A stretch of 21,913 nucleotides of DNA, from the NCBI GenBank assembly GCA_002254825.2, contig NJEL02000020.1, positions 1 through 21,913 on the forward strand. The letters run 5' to 3'. A program made the position numbers and the translations under genes. This DNA is from Methanosarcinales archaeon ex4572_44. Its GTDB lineage: Archaea > Halobacteriota > Methanosarcinia > Methanosarcinales > EX4572-44. Shown here piece by piece: positions 13,000 through 20,733 of this stretch (the first letter of the stretch is position 1; each line of letters opens with the position of its first letter). The notes under the pieces are model-generated. The model did no database searches, was not told the DNA's origin, and saw only the letters and a program-made list of their open reading frames with translations.

Positions 13000-13988
13000 T
13001 TTTTTTGTGCAAGTTTCAGTTGTCCTGTCAGGGTCTTTGCGTGTTCAGCTTTCACACCGTACTCTGTCATAAATCGCTCTTTTCGTGCATCAGGCAGCTC
13101 TGGAAGCTCTTCTTTCACTTTTGCTACCCAGTCTCTGACTCGGAGGGGTACGAGGTCGGGTTCTGGGAAATACCTGTAATCGTGGGCTTCTTCCTTGGTT
13201 CGAATGCTTACTGTTATCTCTCGTGCTTCGTCGAAGTGGCGTGTCTCTTGCGTTACAGTTTTGCCACGTCTGATCAGGTTTTTTTGGCGTACGATCTCAT
13301 AGAGAAGAGCTTTCTCAGCGCCCTTGTAGGATGAGATGTTCTTGACCTCGGTTCGGTTGCCATCCATTATTGAGACGTTGGCGTCTACTCTCACCGAGCC
13401 TTCAAGGTCGAGATCGCTGACTCCGAGATACTCGAGGATGTTTCGGAGTTTGTCAAGGAATCTTCGAGCTTCTTTTGGGCTTCGGAGATCAGGTTCGGTC
13501 ACGATTTCAAGCAAAGGTATCCCTGATCGGTTGTAGTCCACGAGCGTGTATTTTGATCGGTCGATTGTTCCCTCGTGCACCAGTCGGCCAGGGTCCTCCT
13601 CCATGTGCGCCCTGTTGATACGCACCATGTGCTCGCCATCCTCTCCTTCGATTGTCACATGACCCTGTTGGGCGATCGGGTAATCGTACTGTGTTATCTG
13701 GAATCCTCGTGGCAGATCAGGATAATAATAATTCTTGCGATAGAACTGGGTGTGCTCGTTTATTCCACAGTTGAGTGCAAGTCCAACCCTTATCGCATAC
13801 TCAACAGCCCGACGGTTCACAACAGGAAGAGCGCCAGGGAGGCCGAGACAGACCGGGCAGACGTGGGTGTTTGGTGGATCGCCGTGGTAATTTGTGGTGC
13901 ATCCGCAGAATATCTTGGTTTTGAGCCTGTTCAACTGGACGTGGATCTCAAGCCCGATCTTCACCCGATCACGGTTCTCGTACGCCAC
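12993..13988 (-). CDS. gatB: Asp/Glu-tRNA amidotransferase subunit B, truncated by internal deletion
   Basis: GatB binds misacylated tRNA and, with ammonia from GatA, amidates Asp-tRNA-Asn or Glu-tRNA-Gln. Visible: GLEIHVQLN (12-20), zinc ligands CGC (28-30) and CPVC (44-47), FYRKNYYYPDLPRGFQITQY, DYNRSGIPLLEIVTEPD and DANVSI of the catalytic cradle, and LPELPDARKERF at the start of the helical domain. Normal length is about 470 residues; this frame has 331 and ends QLKLAQKKQ. Roughly 90-100 residues of the helical and tail domain are missing between this point and the C-terminal fragment at 12844-12999, with a frame change at an A7 run. Starts 3 bases after gatA. As read, the protein would lack its tRNA-binding tail. 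Confidence 0.92.
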   Translation of the reverse strand: MAYENRDRVKIGLEIHVQLNRLKTKIFCGCTTNYHGDPPNTHVCPVCLGLPGALPVVNRRAVEYAIRVGLALNCGINEHTQFYRKNYYYPDLPRGFQITQYDYPIAQQGHVTIEGEDGEHMVRINRAHMEEDPGRLVHEGTIDRSKYTLVDYNRSGIPLLEIVTEPDLRSPKEARRFLDKLRNILEYLGVSDLDLEGSVRVDANVSIMDGNRTEVKNISSYKGAEKALLYEIVRQKNLIRRGKTVTQETRHFDEAREITVSIRTKEEAHDYRYFPEPDLVPLRVRDWVAKVKEELPELPDARKERFMTEYGVKAEHAKTLTGQLKLAQKKQ

Positions 13989-13991
13989 GAA

Positions 13992-15413
13992 TTATACATC
14001 TCCTGGCTTTCTCTTATGGAAGTCGGTGCTCTGTTCAAAGCAGTGTGCAGCGCGCAGTATGGTCGGCTCACAAAAGAAGTTTCCTATCAACTGGAGCCCG
14101 ATCGGGAGATCATCTTCAAACCCGCATGGGAGCGATATGGCAGGCACGCCTGCAAGGTTGATCGGGACGGTATTTACATCTGACAGGTAGAGGCTTAGGG
14201 GGTCGTCGATCTTTTCACCGAGCTTGAAGGCAGGATATGGCATGGTTGGGGCAAGCAATAGATCGCAAGATTTGAAGGCAGTCTCAAAATCCCGTTTGAC
14301 AAGAGTTCTCACTTTAAGGGCTTTCAGATAGTATTTGTCATGGTATCCTGCAGAGAGAGCGTAGGTTCCAAGGAGAATGCGCCTCTTAACCTCTTCACCA
14401 AAACCCTCACGCCGTGTTCGTGAAAAGCTCGTATGCCAGTCACCCTCTTCCACACGATAGCCGTACCGCAATCCATCGAACCTGGCAAGGTTGCTCGAAG
14501 CCTCACTCATCGCTATAACATAATACGCAGCGAGAGCGTATCGTGTATGCGGCATCGAAACGATCTCATAAGTTGCGCCAAGATCCTCAAACGTGTGAAT
14601 CGCATTCCACACAGAATCCCGCACAGCACCACTCGTGCCCTCGCCAAAGTACTCATCAGGAACCCCGATCCGCATGCCCTCCACACCCACATCGGAATCG
14701 AGCGCTGAACTGGTATCAAACTCATGCTCTGCCGACGTAGAATCCCGCCGATCATAACCTCCTATCGCATCAAAGAGGAGTGCCACGTCACCAACACTCG
14801 TCGCAATCGGACCTATCTGTTCGAGACTGTTAGCATACGAGATGAGACCATATCGTGAGACCCCACCATAGGTTGGCTTCAAGCCCACAACACCACAGAA
14901 AGATGCAGGGCATCTCACAGAACCCCCTGTATCAGAACCAAGAGCAATCGGAACCTCACCGCCAGCAACCGCCGCGGAACTTCCCCCAGACGAACCCCCC
15001 GGCACACGCTCCCGCCCCCACGGATTCCTCACAGAACCATAATAACTTGTCTCAGTACTCGTACCCATCGCAAACTCATCCATATTGGTCTTCCCGATGA
15101 TCACAGCACCCTCAGCCTTCAACCGCTCAACCACACACGCATCATAAGGCGGGACATAACCCGTAAGAATTCGTGACCCACACGTCGTCTGAATACCCCG
15201 GGTCGAGATGTTATCCTTCACACCAACAGGCACACCCTGAAGCCTCCCACCACCATTCCCATCTCTTTTTCTTGCCCGTGTGAGCGCCCCTTCAAAATCT
15301 GTTGTGATAAAAGTGTTAAGCTTGTTCTCCTCAATCCGTTCAGAACACCGATGCAGAACCTCCTCGATACCCACACTATCAACAAGCTCTCTTACCCGAT
15401 CGATACTCATCAC
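13992..15413 (-). CDS. gatA: Asp/Glu-tRNA amidotransferase subunit A (amidase)
   Basis: A complete 473-residue amidase-signature enzyme that hydrolyses glutamine and passes ammonia to GatB. The Ser-cisSer-Lys triad is present: K66 in VPVGVKDNIS, the cis-Ser in GGSSGGSSAAVA (139-150) and the nucleophile S165 in SDTGGSVRCPAS. Length and flanking motifs (MDEFAMGTSTE, VGLKPTYG, SLEQIGP) are normal. The start region reads ATGATG; the first ATG at 15413 overlaps the gatC stop (TGATG), so gatC and gatA are translationally coupled. gatB follows after 3 bases. Together with gatE at the window end this suggests the archaeal division of labour: GatCAB mainly for Asn-tRNA, GatDE for Gln-tRNA. Coding strand G+T-rich in the first half, A+C-rich in the second. 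Confidence 0.97.
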   Translation of the reverse strand: MMSIDRVRELVDSVGIEEVLHRCSERIEENKLNTFITTDFEGALTRARKRDGNGGGRLQGVPVGVKDNISTRGIQTTCGSRILTGYVPPYDACVVERLKAEGAVIIGKTNMDEFAMGTSTETSYYGSVRNPWGRERVPGGSSGGSSAAVAGGEVPIALGSDTGGSVRCPASFCGVVGLKPTYGGVSRYGLISYANSLEQIGPIATSVGDVALLFDAIGGYDRRDSTSAEHEFDTSSALDSDVGVEGMRIGVPDEYFGEGTSGAVRDSVWNAIHTFEDLGATYEIVSMPHTRYALAAYYVIAMSEASSNLARFDGLRYGYRVEEGDWHTSFSRTRREGFGEEVKRRILLGTYALSAGYHDKYYLKALKVRTLVKRDFETAFKSCDLLLAPTMPYPAFKLGEKIDDPLSLYLSDVNTVPINLAGVPAISLPCGFEDDLPIGLQLIGNFFCEPTILRAAHCFEQSTDFHKRKPGDV

Positions 15414-15688
15414 ACAATCCTCGCCGACTTAAAATAACCATCTCTCTTCTCACGAGCATTCAGAAGTGCATCCCCCTGAGAGAGCATCTCACCAGCCACA
15501 TCATCTCTGAAAACATTATCGATCTCCAAAACATGATAAGTCGGGTCCACATCCCCTCCAACCTCATCAAGCACCCCAAAATACTCCAAAACCAAACCCA
15601 TCTTCCGACTGTACTCATCCAACTCAGAATCCTCAAGCTCTATACGCGAAAGCCAACCCACACGCCGAACATCCTCTCTCGTAATCAT
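15410..15688 (-). CDS. gatC: Asp/Glu-tRNA amidotransferase subunit C
   Basis: A 92-residue GatC, the small belt subunit that wraps and stabilises the GatA-GatB pair. It begins MITREDVRRVGWLSRIELED and shows the family's helical N-terminus, followed by VDPTYHVLEIDNVFRDD (the canonical V.PT.H....N..R.D motif) and LLNAREKRDGYFKSARIV at the end, where the family has NAP....GYF.VP.V. An in-frame ATG at 15781 exists but lies before the promoter element at 15742-15749 and adds non-family residues, so the ATG at 15688 is chosen. Overlaps gatA by 4 bases. Confidence 0.93.
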   Translation of the reverse strand: MITREDVRRVGWLSRIELEDSELDEYSRKMGLVLEYFGVLDEVGGDVDPTYHVLEIDNVFRDDVAGEMLSQGDALLNAREKRDGYFKSARIV

Positions 15689-15741
15689 AACAAACGCCCT
15701 CAAACAACCAAAACCAACACACACAATACACCACGAAGATA

Positions 15742-15749
15742 GAATATAG
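15742..15749 (-). promoter_or_regulatory. TATA box of the gatCAB operon
   Basis: CTATATTC on the minus strand, preceded by an A-rich stretch (a plausible BRE). Transcription should start near 15720, leaving about 30 bases of strongly G+T-rich leader before the gatC ATG. Confidence 0.5.
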
Positions 15750-15947
15750 TTTTTGCTATTTCTCTGACTTTTCACTCCCACTCCTCAAGGTATTTTATCG
15801 GAGTTTTATAGACTTGATTACGAAAACGGATCTCCAAAAAAAAACGGTGTGTGAGTCTGGTGATGCACGCTGTCAGTATTTTTGAGCAGCGATTGGTTCA
15901 ACCTTGTAGGGGTATCCCACCAGCCAAAACGTCTCTATTTTATTTTT

Positions 15948-18053
15948 TTATTCGGTTTTGGTTTTTCCTATCTTCTCTGCGAGTTTTTCGAGGACGTCTT
16001 TCCTTTTGCCTTCGACGAATTTGATGCTTCCGACGACGAGATGTCCTCCCCCGGCAACACCTGCGCCTTTCACTTCGTTTCTCAGTTCTCGTACCATTTC
16101 TGGTATGTTCATGAGGACGCCTCTGCTTCGGATCACTGCAAAGTCTGGTCCGTAGCCTATGGTGACGATGGGTTTTCCTGTGTGTTGTTTGCAGTATTTG
16201 TCGTGTATCTCGCCGCTGGTCTTGCCTGGTGGTGGGAACGTGAACTTGTGGGCGTAGTTTTCAACGTCGATTACGTTCAAGATTGCCCCGTTTGGGAGCC
16301 TGGTTGATCGTACGTTTGGAAGGGTTGCTTCCAGCTGTTCTTCGATTGCAGTCCTTGCCTGTTTGCATAGTATTTCTATGATTTTGCGGTGTGTGTTTGG
16401 GTTTGCGAGGTTCAGTATATCGTTCATAATGCCTTTGCCGTCGTTGAAGCGCTGCCAGTACGATTCATAGTCGAGTGCGAGTGCGATCTCTTCCAGTCTT
16501 TCGCGGGTGTATTTTTCGGCTACGAGTTCGATGTAGGCGTCTGCTTCTGGTGCTTCTGAGCGATCGCCCACTGCTGAAATGGCTGGAAAGTGGAGTATCT
16601 CTTCACAGGTTTCTGGTCGTATCATCCGTGCGATCTCGAATCCGAGTATTCCTGTGGTGATGCCGAAGTCGCCGCCTGCGTGAGCCGGGTTCACGTGGGC
16701 TAGCAGATATTGGTCAACCACTTCATCTGGGTGGTGGTGGTCGACCACGATCACGTCGAGTCCGTAGACTCGTGCCTGTAGGAAGGCTGGCACGTCTTCC
16801 TCTGTTGACCCGTTGTCCATTAACACGATAAGCGGGAGTTTTTGACCGAATCGCACAGCATCTTCAAGTGCAAAAGTGAGATCTTTTGTAATATCTTGTA
16901 TTTCATAAAATGGTGCTTTTGAGGGTGAGCGTTTGAAGAGATGATACTCTGCATCGCTGCCGCCGACTTCGCGTATGAGTGGGAGTACTGCACGTTCGAT
17001 TGCTACTGCAGAGGTGATGCCGTCTGCGTCTGCGTGGTGCCTGACGATGATCGGGCGGGATGTGAGTACTGCGTATTTTATCTCTTCTGCAACTCTAAGC
17101 ATTTCGGGACGGAGTTTTTCGAGAATCGGACTCTGGATGAGAAATTCCTGGATTGCAGGCTTTGCTCTTCTGCGTATGGCAGAATCGATCTGCTCTTTGA
17201 TCTGTTTTGCATCGCCTCCGTGGAGCTGGTTCATCTCCATAACCTCGATCTGGGTCTCGCCGTTTCGAAGATTGACCTCGCCTATTACCTGTACGATCAT
17301 CTCGCTCTCAATCTCAGGATATGCTCGTTCGCCCGCTCTCTCGAACGCGGCAGAGTGGACCAGTCCAACCTCGTCGCTGATGGTGAAGATCGTTGGGCCG
17401 CCCGTCTGCTTCACCTGTATCACCTCTCCAGAGACCATGACCTGTTTTCCGACAAAATCAGCCACTTCGTTGGTCATACGGCGCGGCAATTCTTTCTTGA
17501 CCTTAACAAGATGGTGGTCGGAGACCGATACTGGTGCAAGCTCGATATTTCCATTCGGCTGGATTTTACAGACTTCAACGTTTGTCCTATCGCCGCTTTT
17601 GAGGCTGTGTTTGAGCTTGCTCGAGTGCACAAGCCCTTTAACGTTATCGTTAAGTTTGACAAAGGCGCCAAAGTTCACAATATCTCCAACAACCCCTTCA
17701 TAGACCTTCCCTGTCTCAAGGTCTGAGAGATCGCACGCAGGCCGAAGTTTCCATACAATGGGTTTCTCTGCACACGACTCGCAGATCTCAGATGTAGCGA
17801 TACTGCCACAGACCCTGCACTTCATTAAAACACCAGTGCCATCACATGCCTCGCACGTCTTCTCAATTCTGATCTTACCCTCCCCGCCGCACCTCTTGCA
17901 GGTCACACCACCTGAGATGACCTCTGCAAGATCTTCTTCCTTCAAGCTTGCAAGATCAATACTCCTGGCTTTCCCGCTTCCACTGCAGTCAGGGCAGGTC
18001 GTCTCACCCTCAACGATCACACCGCTGCCCATACATCTATCGCATTCACCCAT
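15948..18053 (-). CDS. DHH-family phosphoesterase with DnaJ zinc fingers, S1 and OB domains (archaeal RecJ-like)
   Basis: A 701-residue nucleic-acid enzyme. Four CxxCxGxG repeats of DnaJ type at about 4-27 and 52-74, then a zinc ribbon CRVC...CESC (79-94), an S1 RNA-binding domain (116-147), an OB domain with VMVSGEVIQV (205-214), and a DHH nuclease core: HHADADG (339-345), LMDNGS (411-416), VDHHHPDE (437-444), NPAHAGGDFGITTG (455-468) and DHHA1-type GGGH (668-671). All expected metal-binding residues appear present. Archaeal relatives are described as RecJ-like or DHH phosphoesterases; the natural substrate is not known to me, and the S1 and zinc domains suggest RNA. The frame stays open to 18131, but a TATA box at 18080-18087 and the zinc-finger start place the ATG at 18053, nearly leaderless. 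Confidence 0.9.
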   Translation of the reverse strand: MGECDRCMGSGVIVEGETTCPDCSGSGKARSIDLASLKEEDLAEVISGGVTCKRCGGEGKIRIEKTCEACDGTGVLMKCRVCGSIATSEICESCAEKPIVWKLRPACDLSDLETGKVYEGVVGDIVNFGAFVKLNDNVKGLVHSSKLKHSLKSGDRTNVEVCKIQPNGNIELAPVSVSDHHLVKVKKELPRRMTNEVADFVGKQVMVSGEVIQVKQTGGPTIFTISDEVGLVHSAAFERAGERAYPEIESEMIVQVIGEVNLRNGETQIEVMEMNQLHGGDAKQIKEQIDSAIRRRAKPAIQEFLIQSPILEKLRPEMLRVAEEIKYAVLTSRPIIVRHHADADGITSAVAIERAVLPLIREVGGSDAEYHLFKRSPSKAPFYEIQDITKDLTFALEDAVRFGQKLPLIVLMDNGSTEEDVPAFLQARVYGLDVIVVDHHHPDEVVDQYLLAHVNPAHAGGDFGITTGILGFEIARMIRPETCEEILHFPAISAVGDRSEAPEADAYIELVAEKYTRERLEEIALALDYESYWQRFNDGKGIMNDILNLANPNTHRKIIEILCKQARTAIEEQLEATLPNVRSTRLPNGAILNVIDVENYAHKFTFPPPGKTSGEIHDKYCKQHTGKPIVTIGYGPDFAVIRSRGVLMNIPEMVRELRNEVKGAGVAGGGHLVVGSIKFVEGKRKDVLEKLAEKIGKTKTE

Positions 18054-18079
18054 CAGAGAAGTACTATGATTCAGGCATA

Positions 18080-18087
18080 GATATAAG
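18080..18087 (-). promoter_or_regulatory. TATA box of the DHH gene, near-leaderless
   Basis: CTTATATC on the minus strand, preceded by AAAA. Initiation about 25 bases downstream falls near 18058, only about 5 bases before the ATG at 18053. This rules against the longer open frame starting at 18131. Confidence 0.55.
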
Positions 18088-18212
18088 TTTTCACATGCAA
18101 AAACCACTTCTGTATCACCCGGCCGAGTCACCCCCTACCCAAAGAGCTTGTCCCATGATCAACACTTTTGCGATCTCTGTTTGTATAACACACCATGAAA
18201 AGGTGAAGATGA

Positions 18213-18236
18213 TAGCCAAAAGATCTAGCCAAAAGA
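18213..18236 (+). repeat. Direct repeat of 11 bases, two copies
   Basis: TAGCCAAAAGA occurs at 18213-18223 and again at 18226-18236, a 13-base period. It lies in the 215-base gap after adenine deaminase and next to the region resembling 8525-8567. No gene is supported in this gap. Confidence 0.5.
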
Positions 18237-18346
18237 CCAAAATTTTTATGCAGTCAGCTGTTTTTTTGGGGAGCGTGTATTCCGTTTTCTCAAAAGTTCT
18301 TGAATATGTGGGTGTGCTGAAAACCCTTTTATAGATTGCATTATTC

Positions 18347-19993
18347 CTATTCGAAGAGATCGACGAACTCGAATTTTTCCACATCGAATAAGCCCTTGTC
18401 GCTGAGTTTGAGTTTGGGTATTACGAGGAGCGCCATGAATGACAGGGTCATGAACGGCGCGTGTAGGGTTGATCCTAATTCCTTGGCAATTCGGTCTATT
18501 CTGGTATATTTTTCTGCAACTGTTGCGTAGTCTTCGTTGCTCATGATCCCTGCGATTGGGAGCGGTAGAACTGCTTCTGTCTCTCTTGATACCGCGCTGA
18601 TTCCGCCACTCTCTCTGATTACGAGGTTAACGGCTCTGCATATCTCTTCGTCTGTTGCCCCAACAGCTATGATGTTATGAGAGTCGTGAGCAACGCTCGA
18701 TGCAATGGCGCCTTCGCGCAGGTTGAAGTTTTTGACAAAACCGATTGCAGGTCGCTTGTCCTCATAGCGATTGAGGACTGCGATCTTCAGAATATCACGC
18801 TCGGTGTCAGATACAACATATCCATCCACTACAGTCGGGGTTGCAGTGGTCTTCTCGGTTATTATCTGGTTCTCGATCGCTTCGATCACATTCATCCTTT
18901 CAATCCCTGTCTTACCCGTGTATGGGAGTGCGAATTCTTCCACACGCTTCTCTCTGGCTTTAAAATTGTTAACGATCTTCGAGCTTCTCCGCGGTACCAG
19001 GGTTCTCTTGCCATCTGCAACGAGGTTGCCATCAATATAGGTCTTGAGCACGTTAAAGTCATCAAGGTTGTCTATCACGAGAAAATCCGCTGGATCGCCC
19101 GCACGCAGCATGCCAACATCGAGGCCATAGTGCAAAACCGGGTTCAGAGATGCAACCTGCAAGACTTTCATCACATCAACACCATAATTCACAGCCCTCT
19201 TGACAAGATCGCGTATATGCCCACCCAAGAGGTCATCGGGGTGCTTATCATCACTGCAGAACATGCAACTCTCGTGGTGTTCGTCTATAATAGAGATCAG
19301 ATCGTAAAAGTTTCGGGCGGCAGAGCCTTCCCTGATCTGAATCATCATACCTGCCCCAATCTTCTCCAGCGCCTCCGCCTCGGTTGTGCATTCATGATCG
19401 GTGGAGATTCCGAAACCAGCGTACTTTCTCAACTCTTCACCGCCAAGCATAGGGGCATGCCCATCAACCAGCTTCGAATACCCCCTGGCAATCTCGATCT
19501 TCTCAATGACTTCAGGGTCATCGCCTATCACGCCAGGAAAATTCATAACCTCTCCAAGATACTTTATCTCATCCATCTGCAGAAGCTCGTCCACCTCGCG
19601 AGCACCAATAACAGCCCCACTGGTCTCAAAAAACGTGGCAGGTACACAGGAGGGCGCTCCAAAATAGAACTTCAAAGGAGACATTGAGCCATCCTCAATC
19701 ATATACTTCACACCACTAACACCCAGCACATTTCCTATCTCATGAGGATCAGAAACCACTGCAACCGTGCCGTGAACCACTGCCACCCGCCCAAACTCCG
19801 AAGGAGTCAGCATCGAGCTTTCAACATGCACGTGCGAATCAACAAAACCAGGGACAATATGCACCTCGTACTCACAATCCTGCTCAACAACCTGAGCGAC
19901 CCTACCATCAGATATCTCCAACGTGCCAGGGAAAACCCTACGACCAACAATATCAACAATGTTACCTGAAACCGTTTCAACAGACTTTTCCAT
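18347..19993 (-). CDS. ade: Adenine deaminase
   Basis: A complete 548-residue metal-dependent hydrolase of the adenine deaminase family, converting adenine to hypoxanthine plus ammonia for purine salvage. Seen: N-terminal VPGFVDSHVHVESSML with HVH metal ligands (54-56), DPHEIGNVLG (82-91), VDGHAP (metal-ligand His), STDHECTTEAEAL, SDDKHPDDLL (metal-ligand Asp region), and ALPYTGKTGIERMNVIEAIEN; the C-terminal Ade-specific domain carries SSVAHDSHNIIAVG and SNEDYATVAEKY. Length is normal. A TATA-like GTTTTATC on the minus strand at 20028-20035 suggests a leader of about 10-15 bases. It links functionally to the purine phosphoribosyltransferase at 1034, though the two are far apart. Confidence 0.95.
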   Translation of the reverse strand: MEKSVETVSGNIVDIVGRRVFPGTLEISDGRVAQVVEQDCEYEVHIVPGFVDSHVHVESSMLTPSEFGRVAVVHGTVAVVSDPHEIGNVLGVSGVKYMIEDGSMSPLKFYFGAPSCVPATFFETSGAVIGAREVDELLQMDEIKYLGEVMNFPGVIGDDPEVIEKIEIARGYSKLVDGHAPMLGGEELRKYAGFGISTDHECTTEAEALEKIGAGMMIQIREGSAARNFYDLISIIDEHHESCMFCSDDKHPDDLLGGHIRDLVKRAVNYGVDVMKVLQVASLNPVLHYGLDVGMLRAGDPADFLVIDNLDDFNVLKTYIDGNLVADGKRTLVPRRSSKIVNNFKAREKRVEEFALPYTGKTGIERMNVIEAIENQIITEKTTATPTVVDGYVVSDTERDILKIAVLNRYEDKRPAIGFVKNFNLREGAIASSVAHDSHNIIAVGATDEEICRAVNLVIRESGGISAVSRETEAVLPLPIAGIMSNEDYATVAEKYTRIDRIAKELGSTLHAPFMTLSFMALLVIPKLKLSDKGLFDVEKFEFVDLFE

Positions 19994-20027
19994 ATCGATC
20001 GAATCAATAGAGAGAAAAGATAAAGTT

Positions 20028-20035
20028 GATAAAAC
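20028..20035 (-). promoter_or_regulatory. Possible TATA box of ade
   Basis: GTTTTATC on the minus strand 35-42 bases before the ATG at 19993. Moderate match to the archaeal consensus. Confidence 0.35.
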
Positions 20036-20168
20036 TTTTCACGCAAAAACTAAGTTCGAACCACAAATAAAATATTTTACAAAATTGGGTACTTATTTTC
20101 AGATATAGGATTGAGCAGGTAGAAAGTTGCAAAGTTTCACGTAATCTGTGCAAGTTGGGAGTCTTGTT

Positions 20169-20633
20169 TCAGGTGAGGTCGTCCATCATTCGGAGTTCGC
20201 CGAGTTCTTCTATCGATGTGGTTGATTCAGTGAAGACTTTGTTGTCTACGAATATTGGGATGCCTGCGCGGATTGCTATTGCTATGCAATCGCTAGGGCG
20301 TGCATCGAGTTCGAGGGACCTGTTCTCGTTTTCGAGGATCATCTTTGCATGGTATGTGCTTCCTTTCAGTTCGCTGATTACGATTTTCTGGATTTCGTAC
20401 TCGATGTTTTCTATCAGGGATACGAAGAGGTCGTGTGTGAGTGGGCGGGGTGGTATCTCGCTTTTCAGCGCCATGTGGATTGAGACTGCCTCAGGAGATC
20501 CGATGTAGATACGCATTATCTTTTCTTCATCATCCTCTAGCAGCACTATGGGGGCAAAGCCGCCTTGGGTCTCTTCGATAAATACGCCTTTGACATTGAC
20601 TGGCACGTCATCACAACTCATTGTTGTATTCAT
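20169..20633 (-). CDS. Bifunctional nuclease family protein (DUF151/BFN, COG1259)
   Basis: A 154-residue protein of the BFN/DUF151 family. The typical pattern is present: APIVLLEDDEEKIMRIYIGSPEAVSI (27-52), PPRPLTHDLFVSLIENI (61-77), a ribosome-like beta region TYHAKMILENE, and the conserved LDARPSDCIAIAIRAGIPIFV (108-128). Some plant members have been reported to have nuclease activity; the role in archaea is unsettled. The gene stands alone and diverges from gatE. A TATA-like CTTATCTAA on the minus strand at about 20659-20667 would give a very short leader before the ATG at 20633. The end DELT-like tail after MMDD is normal in length. Confidence 0.88.
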   Translation of the reverse strand: MNTTMSCDDVPVNVKGVFIEETQGGFAPIVLLEDDEEKIMRIYIGSPEAVSIHMALKSEIPPRPLTHDLFVSLIENIEYEIQKIVISELKGSTYHAKMILENENRSLELDARPSDCIAIAIRAGIPIFVDNKVFTESTTSIEELGELRMMDDLT

Positions 20634-20733
20634 CGTTGTGTTGATTGGTCAGGGTGTTAGATAAGTGTTTCGAGAAATTATTTCTTAAAGTTTGGAGTAA
20701 AGGTTATCTCCATGCACATCTCTTCTTTGGTCT

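Noticed and set aside
16941..17726. Plus-strand frames of 242-261 residues inside the DHH gene
   Set aside because: Both are antisense to conserved S1, OB and DHH motifs and show no family pattern.
18195..18240. C/D-box guide RNA suggested by the ATGATA sequence
   Set aside because: No convincing D box (CTGA) at the right spacing and no terminal stem.
18115..18384. Minus-strand frame of 89 residues between adenine deaminase and the DHH gene
   Set aside because: It overlaps the end of ade, has low-complexity Ser/Asn sequence at the start, no promoter and no family resemblance.
18677..19687. Plus-strand frame of 336 residues inside adenine deaminase
   Set aside because: Antisense to a fully conserved enzyme, with no promoter or ribosome-binding site.
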